Below, one piece after another: positions 48,690 through 61,600 of a stretch of DNA of 64,000 nucleotides (position 1 is its first letter; each line of letters starts with the position of its first letter). The DNA is from Posidonia oceanica (taxonomy: Eukaryota; Streptophyta; Magnoliopsida; Alismatales; Posidoniaceae). Position numbers and translations under genes: made by a program. The DNA lies in NCBI GenBank assembly GCA_037176725.1, contig JAZBRS010000076.1, forward strand, positions 122,035,001-122,099,000. Reading direction: 5' to 3'. Under the pieces are notes generated by a model, which was not told where the DNA came from, did not search any database, and saw only the letters and a program-made list of their open reading frames with translations.

Positions 48690-49600
48690 GATAAGGTGAC
48701 GGGCTTATCGTCCGGATAGTTTACGGTCCTATCAACCAGGAGTGACAGTTTACGGACCTGTCAACCGGAGCAGTTGTGAGTGATAGTTACTGGATATCAG
48801 CCGTATAACATGGTTGTGGGTGATAGTTTAGGAGTATCAGCCTAACGACAGTTTACGGTCCTGTCAACCGGTGGATAGTTTACAGACCTATCAACTGGAG
48901 GATAGTTTACAGACCTATCAACTGGAAACCACAAACCATGAGTGATAGTTACTGGATATCAGCCGTATAACGCAATGCCGGATAGTTTACAGTCTATCAT
49001 CTGGAACGACAGTTTACGGTCCTGTCAACCGGCGGATAGTTTTTAGACCTATCAACTGGAGGATAGTTTACAGTCCTATCAACTGGAAACGGCATTGCGA
49101 GGGACAGTTATTGGATGTCAGCCGTATAACATGATTACGCGTGGTAGTTTACAGTCCTACCAACTGGTGGATAGTTTACAGACTTATCAACTGGAGCGAT
49201 AGTTTACGGTCCTGTCAACCGGCGGATAGTTTATAGACCTATCAACTGCAAACGCGCAATGATGAGGGATAGTTACTGGATATCAGCCGTATAATGCAAA
49301 TGCGGGTGATAGTTTAGGTGTATCAGCCTAACGACAGTTTACGGTCCTGTCAACCGGTGGATAGTTTACAGACCTATCAACTGGAGCGACAGTTTACGGT
49401 CCTGTCAACCGGAAACCGCAATTGCAAGGGACAGTTACTGGATGTCAGCCGTATAACGTAATTGCACGCGATAGTTTAGGGGTATCAGCCTAACGACAGT
49501 TTACGGTCCTGTCAACCGGTAGATAGTTTACAGACTTATCAACTGGAAAAGTGCAATTACGAGGGACAGTTACAAGATATCAGCCGTATAACACAACTAC
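48690..49600 (-). repeat. Nested multibranch stem-loop array (B)
   Basis: Same plan as in A. P0 48770-48778/49592-49600 (one pair changed to a G-U wobble in the sense RNA); P5 48809-48819/48929-48940 (with the same bulge); P4 48971-48980/49090-49099 (10 bp perfect); P3 49131-49141/49253-49263 (one mismatch, one wobble); P2 49295-49303/49418-49426 (one mismatch); P1 49457-49467/49551-49561 (11 bp perfect). The inner small hairpins differ in number and kind from A, e.g. four in P5 against three. A GATAAG/CTTATC hairpin lies at about 48690-48709. Confidence 0.87.
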
Positions 49601-49621
49601 GGGCCGACCATGGATCGACCA

Positions 49622-49815
49622 GAAGATAGTTTAGGATTATCAGCCTGAGATAGTTTCTGATATCAGCCTAGCACGAGTGATTGATTGATTGATAGTTTCG
49701 GATATCAACCTAGCACGAGTGATTGATTGATTGATAGTTTCGGATATCAGCCTAGCACGAGTGATTTGATTGATTGATAGTTTCGGATATCAGCCTAGCA
49801 CGAGTGATTTGATTG
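49622..49815 (-). repeat. 65-bp-family repeats (B)
   Basis: Diverged and partly shortened copies with GATAGTTTCGGATATC and CCTAGCACGAGTG, matching the three units in A. Confidence 0.75.
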
Positions 49816-49820
49816 ATTGA

Positions 49821-50679
49821 TAAGAGGGGGCGAGATCATGATGAGAAATTAATCTAAAGAGGGGGGCGAGATCATGATGAGAAATTAAGCTAAACAGGGG
49901 GATGAGATCATGATGAGAAACTAAGCTAAAGAGGGGGACGAGATCATGATGAGAAGCTAAGCTAAAGAGGGCGATGAGATCATGATGAGAAACTAAGCTA
50001 AAGAGGGGGATGAGATCATGATGAGAAACTAATCTAAAGAGGGGGACGAGATCATGATGAGAAATTAAGCTAAAGAGGGGGATGAGGTCATGATGAGAAA
50101 TTAAGCTAAAGAGGGGGATGAGGTCATGATGAGAAATTAAGCTAAAGAGGGGGATGAGATCATGATGAGAAATTAAGCTATAGTGGGGGATGAGATCATG
50201 ATGAGAAATTAAGCTAAAGAGGGGGATGAGATCATGATGAGAAATTAAGCTAAAGAGGGGGATGAGATCATGATGAGAATTTAAGCTAAAGAGGGGGATG
50301 AGGTCATGATGAGAAATTAAGCTAAAGAGGGGGGATGAGGTCATGATGAGAAATTAAGCTAAAGAGGGGGATGAGATCATGATGAGAATTTAAGCTAAAG
50401 AGGGGGATGAGATCATGATGAGAAATTAAGCTAAAGAGGGGGATGAGATCATGATGAGAAATTAAGCTAAAGAGGGGGGTGAGATCATGATGAGAAATTA
50501 AGCTAAAGAGGGGGATGGGATCATGATGAGAAGTTAAGCTAAAGAGGGGGATGAGATCATGATGAGAAATTAAGCTATAGAGGGGGATGAGATCATGATG
50601 AGAAATTAAGCTAAAGAGGGGGATGGGATCATGATGAGAAGTTAAGCTAAAGAGGGGGATGAGATCATGATGAGAAGTG
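49821..50679 (-). repeat. 36-bp tandem repeat, about 24 copies (B)
   Basis: GATGAGATCATGATGAGA followed by AATTAAGCTAAAGAGGGG; the array is twice the length of that in A. It is followed by about four 60-bp units ending in GATAAG-ATATCGGA-CTTATC and CGGCCGGC (50690-50895). Confidence 0.9.
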
Positions 50680-50899
50680 TTGATTGATAAGATATCGGAC
50701 TTATCGGCCGGCAAAGAGGGGATGAGGGAATGATGAGAATGATAAGATATCGGACTTATCGGCCGGCAATGAAGGGGATGAGGGAATGATGAGAATGATA
50801 AGATATCGGACTTATCGGCCGGCAAAGAAGGGGTAAGGGAATGATGAGAATGATAAGATATCGGACTTATCGGCCGGCAAAGAAGGGGTAAGGAAATGA

Positions 50900-51660
50900 T
50901 GAGAAGAAATCATCCCATGACGCCAGGAACGTCATAAGGGAAAGAGGGAAGGAATGATACCAAGGGGCGATCAAAAGATGCCCCTGGTGTCGGGATGACA
51001 CCAGGGGTTGGCCTGCGCGTCCTCGGCATCGAAAGCAGAGAGTGATGACAAGAGTGTCATGCTTGTCAGACGAGTAGTTTGGGGTACCAGCTTGCAAGGG
51101 ACTCAGCTGAGGGTGATCAGCTGGGGACTCAGCTGGGGATGACCAACCGAGAAGAGTGTCAGGTTGACGGACCTTTCGCCGAGCAGTTTGGGGTGCCAGC
51201 CCGCAAGGGATTCAGCTGAGGGCGATCAGCTGGGGACTCAGCTGGGGTGACCAGTCGAGAAAAGTGTCAGGTTGACGGACCTTTCACCGAGCAGTTTGGG
51301 GTGCTAGCCCGCAAGGGATTCAGCTGAGGGCGATCAGCTGGGGGCTCAGCTGGGGATGACCAGCCGAGAAGAGGACTCAGCTGGGGATGATACCACAGGG
51401 CGGCCAAAAGATGCCCCTGGTATCAGGATGATACCAGGGGATGGTCGATGCGCCCCTGGCATCAGGATGCAAAGATAGATAAGTGAGTGGATGGTAGGTT
51501 GACGAACCCATCGCCGAGCAGTTTGGGGTGCTAGCCCGCAGGGGACTCAGCTGAGGATGAACAGCTGAGGAGGACGACAGGTTGACGGACCTTTCGCCGA
51601 GCAGTTTGGGGTGCCAGCCCGCTGGGGATAATGATCCAGCCGGGGATGACCAACTGGGGA
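50900..51660 (-). repeat. ~110-bp hairpin-forming array (B)
   Basis: Copies of GTTGACGGACCTTTCGCCGA at about 51162, 51272 and 51581, with the same stems as in A. It includes the 11-bp CCCCTGGTGTC/GACACCAGGGG and the 12-bp CCCCTGGTATCA/TGATACCAGGGG perfect stems. Confidence 0.8.
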
Positions 51661-51958
51661 TGCCAGACGGCGGAGCTTGTTGTCACGGGCCTGCAGATGC
51701 TCTGGGCTCCGGATTGGGTGCTGAGGACTTCGCCGCGTTGGGATGTATGCAAGTCTGATTAGAGGGCCCAAGATAATGATGATGATGATATGCAATGCAG
51801 CAAAGAGTCTTGATGTGCAAGCAGAAAGCAGAAACAGTTTCCATTGATATGATCTTGATAAGTACAATGCCTGCGGCAGGCTAGAAATGTACAGCACAAT
51901 TTGAAAGAAGACCACATGATGGTCGCACAAGGGCCTAGTCAACCCGGGCCTTCTTTGG

Positions 51959-53137
51959 CTATCTGGAGTCGGGGAATAAGGGGCCGCCTGGCGAGACCTC
52001 AGTGATTGGCCAGAGCTGTCGGACTTCGGCTTCATAATCAGGAGTGCATCCAGTACCTCTCACAGCTGCAACGTCTGTTGATTGGACCCCGTGCTGCATC
52101 AGACTAGCGAGCTTCTTGGTCGGGGCAGTGGTGCTGAGAGGGTAAGTCTGTAGAAGCTCGGGCGCTGTACTGTCAATGAAGGCGCCCTGCTGGAAGCCGA
52201 ACTGGCGCATGACCCCGATTGGATGATACTCCACGCCTGCTGTGAAGCCTGGAAGAATGATCAGCCGCGTGTCATGCGCGCTGAAGAAGATTGTGAATGG
52301 CTCTGCTGCAGAAGGAACGATGCGCCAAATCACAGCGTCGTCAGTCAGTGCTGACAGCCTCTCGTATTCGTCTTTGACGCTCTTTTCTGCTCTGGTACGG
52401 GCGCTACTGCAGTAGGCTTCGAAGGCGTGCACTTGAGGGCGCAGGAAGTTCATCTCTAAGTGCGCGGTCAGCCAGACTTGTATAAGTGCTCCGCAACCAT
52501 GGAAGTGGCGGCAGCGGTGAGAAATGCGGTCCAGCCCGCGATAAGTCTCTGCCAAGACGACTGGCGCTAGGTCTATGTGCTGGGTCACCACAGCTAATGC
52601 AATCTCTGCGACTTCGATGGCCACTGTCAGTCGGCCATGAGTAAAGATTAGTTCGCCCAGAAAGCGGATGACTAATCCTCGGAGCCACAGCTCATCTCCG
52701 AGGTCAGCACGCTTGTTCAAGATATCATCAAAGTATGCAAGGCGAAGCATAGGCTCTGGTCCACTGGTGCAGATCAGGTGTTGTTGGCAGGCTTGAGTGG
52801 AGAGCCCAGTCAGTTGGTTCAGGACCCGGAGATATCCGTCGCGCCTCATGAAAACAGGCGGCCCCAAGATCTTTGAAAAGCCGCATATCCGACGCACCTC
52901 TTCCAGTGTAGGTGTCAGCTCAGTCTTGTTGAAGCGGAAGACATGATGCGCCGGCTTCCAGAATCTCGCGGCGGCACACAGAAGGTGGCGGCTGACCTCC
53001 ACATCAGCAGCCTTTAGCAGCTTAGTTGGTATGCCCCACAGGCGCAACTTTTCACAGTCTATCTGAGTGAGCTTGCCGATCCATTCTCGCAGGGTTTCCG
53101 AGCAATGTGCGGGAGTCAGCAGAGTAGGAAAGCCCAT
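51959..53137 (-). CDS. Plant-mobile-domain/DUF7745-like second ORF of element B
   Basis: 392 codons from ATG 53137, the start shared with A. FW at residues 59-60, then KPAHHVFRF, and ELTPTLEE at 73-80, with GFSKILGPP following. This spacing resembles, from memory, the plant mobile domain / DUF7745 group. There is no signal peptide or membrane segment. The TAG at 51961-51959 replaces a CAG present in A; the natural end is TAG at 51937-51935, so only eight residues are lost and the ORF may still be functional. It is on the element's coding strand, 1.5 kb downstream of pol, so it may be a captured host-like gene carried as accessory ORF. Function unknown; silencing or RNA-related roles of host plant mobile domain proteins are only a hint. 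Confidence 0.72.
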   Translation of the reverse strand: MGFPTLLTPAHCSETLREWIGKLTQIDCEKLRLWGIPTKLLKAADVEVSRHLLCAAARFWKPAHHVFRFNKTELTPTLEEVRRICGFSKILGPPVFMRRDGYLRVLNQLTGLSTQACQQHLICTSGPEPMLRLAYFDDILNKRADLGDELWLRGLVIRFLGELIFTHGRLTVAIEVAEIALAVVTQHIDLAPVVLAETYRGLDRISHRCRHFHGCGALIQVWLTAHLEMNFLRPQVHAFEAYCSSARTRAEKSVKDEYERLSALTDDAVIWRIVPSAAEPFTIFFSAHDTRLIILPGFTAGVEYHPIGVMRQFGFQQGAFIDSTAPELLQTYPLSTTAPTKKLASLMQHGVQSTDVAAVRGTGCTPDYEAEVRQLWPITEVSPGGPLFPDSR

Positions 53138-54614
53138 TACGCCGATTTACAGAGGGACAGGCAGATAGCTGCAGAAACTTGAAAGTACCTGTTATCAATA
53201 AACAGTCAGATCTCGCAGGCATATAATCTTTGACAACAAGCAGAAGCTGAGACTGAAAATGTAGTTCCATATGCATTCAGCAGTTGATAACAGAACATAG
53301 CAATTAAGCACAAATAAACAAAGGGAATTGGCAGCAGTTCGGCGAATGCAGGGGCGAGGGCCGGTAGGTGATCTGGACCGGCGCAGCTTGAGTGTCGTCG
53401 ATGCGCTCTGCTGGGGAGGAGTACTGCCTCAGGGCCTGAGTGGATTGCAGAGCGGAGAGATTGGCAGAAGGGGAAAGGAATGAAAGAGGATGCATGTATG
53501 CAGGTGATATGCTTATAAGGATGAATATTATTGGATGAACAAGCATGTTTGAATGGATGGGTATGCTGGGGTGGATGCTTGAGTGCCCTCAGCGTACGGA
53601 GTGCTTTGGTGCCTGCTGCAGAGGAATGGAGTGGTCCTTGACTCACTGGGCCCTACTCAGACTCTCGGCTTATTGGTGGCGCTCCGGAACAGGTTGTTGG
53701 CATTATAGGTGGTGATATGGTGAGGACAGACTACTGGCCGCACTCTCAGGACCTACACCTATTCTTTCAGCTCTCTCTTTCTTTTGAAAGGTTTCTCCCT
53801 CATAGGTATGCAGTCTTTCTCTGCCCCTAACTAGGAGAAGGTATGTGTTTGCTCTTGGGAGGATGTGGTAGACCCCTTTTTCAGGCTTGGCATGCTGGGG
53901 ATCTCTAGTAAAGTATGGGGGATAACGGTGCCTGTGTTTTTTTTTTGGGCTGCCTTTGCCCTTTTCTTCCCTTTTTTTTGTGTTTTGCTTGCTTTTCTCT
54001 TTTTTTCTTTTTGTTTTTGTTCTATCTCTTTTTTTCTCTTTTTTTTGTTTTTGCTTGATCTTTTTTTTTCTCTTTTTTTTTCAGGCTTTTGCTATCCCCA
54101 TTCTGGTGGCAAAAGAAGGGTGCTTGAATTATAATGGATTTTAAGCTTTGGGTCTGCTGTGTGATGGGTAGAAGGAGCAGGGTTAGACTGCACACCCCTA
54201 TCTCTAGGGCCGGCTTCTGTCTTCGTCTTCTGTTCCTTGGAGGTGCCCAAACCTAGATGTCTATTCTCACTTTTTTTTCAAGCTCACAACCTAACATTTT
54301 TTCTCCCTCAGAGGTGTATGTCCTTGCGAGATTAGGCGATTCGCCTGTCCTTATTGGTGGTGGCTCCCTCACTTGCTAAGACATCTAAGTAGTGCCAGGT
54401 GAGGCAGGGTGATTCTTTCCAGAGCAGGCGAGCACTTCCGGTTGTCATCACCGGGCAGAAGATGCGATGTTTGAGAGGATGATGATGATGATTTGAAAAG
54501 AAGGAATGCAAGAGTTGAAAGGGTGATGATGATGATTTGAAGTAGAATTGAAGCAAGAAGGCGAAAATGCAAGTGCAGGTGGGAGAAGGGCATCCGCAAC
54601 GGGGCCGCTTTCGG
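53138..54614 (-). other. Noncoding spacer between pol and second ORF (B)
   Basis: Counterpart of 17258-18727: a T/C-rich tract on the + strand at 53935-54085 and CAT-type repeats at 54478-54545. Its ORFs are frame-shifted relative to A, so no gene is called. Confidence 0.7.
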
Positions 54615-56453
54615 CTACTGATAGTATCTCTTCAGATAGCAGAGGTTGACGGGCTCAGACTGCTCGACCCGGTCCATATCCTCAAGGGTTACAGCGCCTC
54701 CCGGAAAGATCTGCTTGACCACAAAGGGGCCACGCCAATTGGGTCGGAATTTCCCTCGACCGTCAGGCAGATGAATGGCGCGCAAGACAAGGTCCCCTGG
54801 CTGGAAACTTCTGGGCTGGACCTTCTTCAAGAATGCTCTGGCCATCCGCTTCTGATAGCAGCGAGCGTTGTGCATGGCTTGCAATCTGCGCTCATCAATC
54901 AGGTTCAGTTGGACGCAGCGGTCTTCGACCCATTCTGCTCCTTCCAACTCAGCTTCCCGCAGGATCCGCAGAGAGGGGATTTCCATTTCAACAGGTAACA
55001 CCGCTTCCATGCCGTACACCAGGGAGTACGGGGTGGCTCCTGTAGAGGTCCGAATTGACGTTCTGTACGCCCAGAGTGCGTACGGGAGCTTGTCGTGCCA
55101 ATCCTTGTGGATTTCTGCTATTTTCTTCAGGATCTTGACAATGTTCTTGTTTGCAGATTCCACTGCTCCGTTCATCTGAGGCCGATAAGGCGAGGATCGA
55201 TGGTGCTTGATCTTGAGACTTTGCAGGTATTCTTCGACCCTTTTGGCAATGAAGTTTGAGCCGTTATCAGAGATGACAGAGTGCGGGACCCCATATCGGG
55301 CAACAATATTGTTTCTGATAAATTTTTCTGTTGCCATAGCGGTGACTATTCTGTAAGAGGCTGCTTCCACCCACTTGGTAAAGTAATCGATCGCTACCAG
55401 AATGTAACGATGACCATTTGAAGCAGCAGGGTGGATGGCGCCGATGACATCGATCCCCCAGATGGAGAAAGGCCATGGCGAAGACATGTTGTGCAGCTGA
55501 TGTGGAGGGGCCTTGATAAAGTTGCCATGGATTTGACAGATGTGACATCTACGCACGAACCGGCAGCAGTCGGCTTCCATGGTCTGCCAGAAATAACCTT
55601 GCAGCATGATCTTCTTGGCCAGGAGGACGCCGTTCATGTGCGGGCCACAGGTCCCCGCATGCACTTGAAGCATTAGCGTGTCAGCCTCCAATTTGTTCAG
55701 GCAGCGCAGTAGCATCTGATTGTAAGACCTTCTGTACAGCTGCCCGGCCCCTAACACATACTTTGACGCCAGACGCGCCAAAGTCCTCTTGTCTGTTGCC
55801 GTGGTATCAGGAGGAAAGCTACCAGACTCCAGGAAGGTTTTTATGTCTTGATACCAGGGCTGCCCCTCTGCGGGATCCGCTTCCTCTATGCTCATGCAGT
55901 ATGCAGGCTGTTCAATGCGAGTGACTGATACATCCACAGTGCTGTCTTCTGCAATGGTGAGCCAGGATGCCAGAGTTGCTAGTGCGTCTGCATACGCGTT
56001 CTTTGCTCTGTTCAGGTATGTGAAGCGGATGCTCTTGAATTCTTTCATCAGCCTCAGCAGGTGTTCGTGATACGGCACAAGCTTGGGATCTTTTGTCTTC
56101 CAATCGCCGTTCACTTGAGAAATCACCAGCATGGCATCGCCATGCACATGCAGCTTCTGCGCCTCATGCTCGAGGGCGACTTTCAACCCCAGGATGCACG
56201 CTTCGTACTCTGCTTCGTTTTTTGTGCAGGTGAAAGTCAGCTTCCTTGCGAAAGGAGTCATCTGTCCTTGGGGCGTGGTCAGCACTGCGCCTACGCCTCG
56301 GCCCTTCTTGTTGACTGCACCATCAAAGTAGAGCTGCCACTCCTCTGCTTCTTTAGGATCCTTTCTGCTCAGAGTCCTCCATTGCAAAAAGAATGTCTTC
56401 ATCAGGGAACTGCGTCTGGAAGGGCTGGTATTCAGGCAGGGGGAGGTCAGCAA
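54615..56453 (-). pseudogene. pol: Archaeal-type RNase H and integrase of element B
   Basis: Out of frame with the upstream RT because of the extra base near 56360; the true reading enters from upstream at that place, so the first residues of this ORF before about 56360 are not real. LYFDGA, NEAEYEA, HGDAMLV and YADALA mark the second RNase H. HAGTCGPH/CHICQ, WGIDVIG, ISDNGSNF and MNGAVESANK mark the integrase with D,D35E spacing. It ends at the natural stop and has the GPF motif near its C-terminus. Confidence 0.92.
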
Positions 56454-56646
56454 GATGGTCTGCCATTGCTTGACCCTTCATGGACTTCTGTGTGACAAAG
56501 GTGATGTCGTACTGAGACAATAACACCTGCCACTTAGCACATCTGCCCACCATGGCCGGCTTCTGAAAGAGGAATTTGATGGGATCATGCCGGCATAAGA
56601 GCTGCACTGGGTATGCCATCATGTAGTGTCTCAGCTTCTGTGCAGC

Positions 56647-58656
56647 CTAGACAAGGGACAGGCAAGTCTTCTCTAGTGTTGTGTACCTGGCTTCACATTC
56701 ATTAAACTTTTTGCTCAGGTAGTAGATGGCGCGCTCCTTCCTACCAGTTTCGTCATGTTGGCCCAAGACGGCGCCCATGGAATGCTGCGTGGTAGAAAGG
56801 TAGAGAAGCAAAGGTCTCCCCGGCGTAGGCGGGACCAGGACAGGAGGCTTGATCAGCAGCTGCTTGATCTTGGCAAATGCAGCCTGACACTCCTCGCTCC
56901 AGTGAATCTGCGCATTCTTCCTCAAGAGCTTGAAAATGGGTTCACAGATGGGCGTAAGCTGTCCAATGAAGCGACTGATATATTGTAAACGCCCAAGCAG
57001 ACTTCTGACTTCTTTTTCAGTTCTAGGGGGTGGCATGTCCACGATGGCTTGTGCTTTCAACGGGTCCACCTCAATCCCCCTTTGGCTAACAATGTAGCCA
57101 AGCAATTTGCCAGAAGATACCCCGAATACGCACTTCTTGGGATTCAAGCGCAGCTTGTACTTCCGTAGATGGTCAAAGAGCTTTCTGAGACAGGCAAGAT
57201 GATCCTCGGGCTCTTTGGTTTTGGCAATCATGTCGTCTACATAGACCTCCACTTCTTGGTGCATGAGGTCGTGGAATAGCGCAGTCATGGCCCTCTGATA
57301 GGTTGCACCAGCATTCTTCAGGCCGAACGGCATGACTTGGTAGCAGAAGACTCCCCAAGGGGTGATGAATGAAGTCTTTTCCATGTCTTCTTCTGCCATT
57401 TTGATCTGATTGTATCCAGAAAAGCCGTCCATGAAGGAGAGCATTTTGTGGCCCGCTGTATTGTCGACTAGGACGTCAATGTGGGGCAATGGAAAGTCGT
57501 CCTTGGGACTCGCCTTGTTCAGGTCCCTGTAGTCGATGCAGATCCGAATTCGGCCATCTTTCTTGGGCACAGGTACAATGTTTGCCAGCCATTCAGGATA
57601 AAGAATGACCTTCAGAAAGTTGACTCCAAGCTGCTTCATTATCTCTTCTTTGATCATGAGCAGCCACTGCGGTCGCCATCTTCTTTGTTTCTGCTTTACT
57701 GGCTTGGCATCTGGATTTAATGGCAGATTGTGCGCCACTATTTCTATGTCAAGGCCGACCATATCTTCATAACTCCAGGCGAAGACATCCGCATATTCCC
57801 TCAGGAATGCAATGAATTCTGCTCGAGCCTGGACGGACAGCTGGGCACTGATGCAAACTTCTCTGACTTCCTCAGCTGTGCCAATATTAACAACCTCCGT
57901 TTCTTCTTCAACATGGAGGTTGGGGCCTTCTGGGTCGTCGTCATGGGGCCGGAACTCGGGCAAAGGTTCGTCAATCTCATCTATGCCCGTATCATCCTCT
58001 TCTCCATAGGCAATGAGTTCTGAGAGGATCTCTTTCACAAAAGAAGGACTTGTGATGTCGAAAGAGTGCATGTGTTCTGCTGCTTGGCCCTGGTGACGCT
58101 TTAGAACGGTCACGCTTACTCGAGTGTTCTTGTAGCCTCGGTGCGCGACCTCCGTCCCAGCATCTCCTTCTGCTATTTGCTCTGGCCTGACTGACTCTGC
58201 TGAGTGTTCTGTTGATTCTGCTGAGGGCTCAACTGACTCTGCTGCTGATACTGCTGATTGTTCTGCTGACTGCGCTGCTGAGGTTGCTGAGGCATTCTGC
58301 TCTGCTGCTGCTGCATTTACTGCTGATGCTCCCCCCTCTGGGTCTTCTAGTGTGCTTGTGGAGGATACGCCGGACTGGCGGCTGATCTGGTCACTGCCGC
58401 TCGATGCATTGCTCAGGTGAGGCATGGGTTGCACAAACCACCTAGACCCGCCTTCTGGTTGAAGAGTGATGAGCTCATCTGGTCTAGGGGAGTCCGGCAC
58501 TGCTGAGTCTTCTAGAACCATGATAGAGGCATGGTCCTCCTGCAGAGGAGGATCCGTGGCTACGGCTTTTCCTTTCCTTTTTGCAGCTTGATGGTCTGCC
58601 AGGTCTTCTGCTATTGACTGGAGTTGTTCTTGATAAAGCAAGTCTAAGTCAGACAT
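56647..58656 (-). pseudogene. pol: Linker, reverse transcriptase and part of gypsy RNase H of element B
   Basis: In frame with gag-protease; it follows TAG 58669 by four codons. The N-terminal 270 residues are the Ser/Ala/Glu-rich linker (SAESVEPSAES-type runs). RT motifs follow: CIDYRDLNKASP, FMDGFSGYNQIKM, YVDD at 57232-57243. The degenerate RNase H (LLLYLSTTQHSMGAVL) is cut by TAG 56647 in KTCLSLV. The frame continues from 56646 to about 56360. Confidence 0.9.
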
Positions 58657-58668
58657 CCAAGAATCGAC

Positions 58669-61600
58669 CTAGGCTTCTATTGCCACTCCTTCTTCTTCGT
58701 CTGAGGGGGAGTCGACGTAGTAGGCGCCGGGGGCCTGCGGCACTGGCCCGGCTGCAGGATGGATCGCCGCCCTTGGAGTCTGCATGATCTGGTTCACGGG
58801 CGCGTCCGCTGATGGCAGTTCAGATGTAGAAGGCCCAAATAGATAGGCCAGCGGTGCTATTGATGAATAAGCTTCCAGGGTCACTGCTGGAGAATAAACA
58901 GGGGTGCTCTTTGAAGGGCTCAAGGGCTCGGATAATGTAGTGCTCAGTTGGCCTTTTGTATCGGGCCGTAACTGAGAGAGTGCAGCCTCTGACACCATAG
59001 GGTCTTGCCATGAGAGCTGCTGCAGGTCGTCAGGAGAATGCGGAGCGTACTGCGCCAGCTGCATTCCTGAAGATGATGCTGAAGGAGCGGGCTGAGCCAC
59101 GCTGCTGACTGAGTTGATAGACTGCCCCTCCAGAGATGGGGGCAGTGGCACTGATGTGTCTGTGACCGCTGGTAGCATGCTTGGTTCTGCCAAGAGGAGT
59201 GTCTCCGACTCCTGCACTGCTGCTGGCTGTTCTTGGAGAACTGATGTGGCTGGAAAAGGATGAGAACTTGCATCTGCCACAGGGCTTGCTGAACTGCCTG
59301 CTGTTTCTGCCAGAGGGGGAGCTGAATAAACTGACTGTGGGGCCTCTGCTCTGACCACTGTTTCTGCTGAGTTGATTGGGACTGCCTCTGTTGCATCAGA
59401 CTGCTCCTCATCTGAGTAGTAGTCCTTAATACACACCCAATCCTCTGCCGGTGCTGTGGCTTGGTAGTCGGTTGATCCCAGAATTCCTGCACTGGTAAAG
59501 TTAGTGAGGTCTCTGGGAATGGCTGGCGCATGATCTTTGAGCTGGAAGCAGTGATCTTCGTTGAGCTTTGGTTCGTAGCCGAGACCTTCAGACTTCCTTC
59601 GCTCTACTGCTACGATCGGCTCCGCGATCCCTTGGCCGTGACGCCCGAGTGGCGTGCCCTTTATGTAACCCCACCTGTGACATACATTCTCGACCATTCG
59701 AAAGGGGTTATTGTGAATGGTCAGGGAGTTGACACGTTCAAGATCAGGAATGAAGTTAACCAGCTCGCACCGATTAACGCGATAAAGGGCTTCAGAAGTC
59801 TCAGGGTCAAACGGGATAGATTGCGAAGACACGGGAGAGACTGCTTCAATCCGCTCCTTCTCAAAGTTCTCTGCCATGACGACAATGACATCGTCGCCGC
59901 GACGGTACTTTATCATTCGATGGAGGGCCGAAGGAAGGACCTGATGCTTGTGGAGCCAAGGGCGCCCAAGCAGAAGATTGAAGTTAGGCTTCAAGTCGAC
60001 GACATAGAATTCTACGTCGAAGACGACCAGGCCGATAGCCAGAGGGATAATCAGAATCCCTAGAGCGTCATGGTGAGTGTTGTCAAAAGCAGTCATTCCC
60101 TTCACGGCTGGTGTGATATCCTCGGCTTTGAATCCGAGCTTGGTTGCTGTACGCAAGGGGCAGACGTTAAGGCCTGACCCGTTATCAACCAGTGTTAGGG
60201 GAATGCGGAAGTTTTTGAACTGCACCGTGACGAATAGGGGCTGGTTGTGATTAATCCCTACCGGAGGCAGCTCATCACTCGTAAAAGAAATGACCTGGGG
60301 CTCCGCGATTAACCCAACCATGCTCTCCAAGGCAGAAGGCTCAATGGACTGGGACACACGAGCAGCCTGGAACACGCGAAGAAAAGCCTCGCGGTGCTCG
60401 GCAGAAGTGTGGATCAAATCCCAGATGGAGATGTCGGCTTTGACCTTCTTAAGCTGGGAGGTTAGGTCTGCTTTGGATTGGCTTCTCCTAGCAGCTGGAG
60501 GGGTGATTCTAGCAGGCTCTAAGGGGGTGGTGACAGGAAGCTGGGTTACTACAGGTTGGCTAGGGGTTTGGCTAACTACAGGCTGGTCCGGGGTTGGATC
60601 TGCTAAGGGTTGGCTTGAGGGTGGGGGCATAACGGGTCTAGGGTGAGTTGGCCTAGTTGCCGGCGCTGGGGGCCTATAAACCCTCCCCGATCGCGTTACT
60701 TCTGCGCACTTTTCTGTGGCGTAGCTGTAAGGGACGCGATGGGTGTCCAGGGTCAAATCAATGACGACTGGAGCATGTGCTGCGAGCACAGGAGGGGTTA
60801 CAGGGGGACCTACAGGATGTTGAGGTCTATCTAATGGGTATGGTTGTTGGGGTGGGAAGGCTGGGGCAGGTTGAGGTCTGCCTAGAAGGTGTAGCTGAGG
60901 TCGCCCTAAAAGGTGAATGGGAGAACTAGGCTGGGCTCTAGCTAAGAGGTGTACAGGGGATTGAGCCTGAGGGAGCACGGTGGGAGGCGCGAGAGGGCGC
61001 TCCAGCCTGGCACGCGGTTGGATCAAATGGATTCCCGACTCGGAGCCGGCAACTGCCGCCAAATAGAGACTGACTGGGAAAGGCTCAGAGATGTCATAGA
61101 TAAGATCAGAGGGGTCCACTACAGAAGAAGCAGGCCTAGAAGGAAAGACAGAGTGGACGCCTGAGGTTCCCGCCCCTCCCGGATAAGAGTGTTCCGGTAA
61201 AGGTTGGCGGATGATGCCGGAATGCGGGGGAATAGCTGGAGATGCAGATGCATGAGTGCGTGCTTGAGAGGGAGCCTCATACGTGTCGATCACAATCGTT
61301 CCCGATTCGATCAAGTCCTGAATTGCGTTCCGCAGGGAGAAGCAATTGTCCGTCGAATGCCCGACGCGTCGATGGAAATTGCAGAAGAGGTCCGGCCTAA
61401 ACCAATGCGGCAGAGGGCTTGGCGGTGGACGAACCTCCGGGAACTTCAGGAGCGATGCCACCTTCGGCAAGATGACCGTGAGTGGTTCCACCAGTGGGGT
61501 GAAATTCCTCCTCTCAACGGGTGGTCTTCTTTGCCTTGGGTGTGAGCCTTGCTGGACCGGTGCGGCAGGATAGACCGGTCTAGCGGTGGTAGTGATGTGC

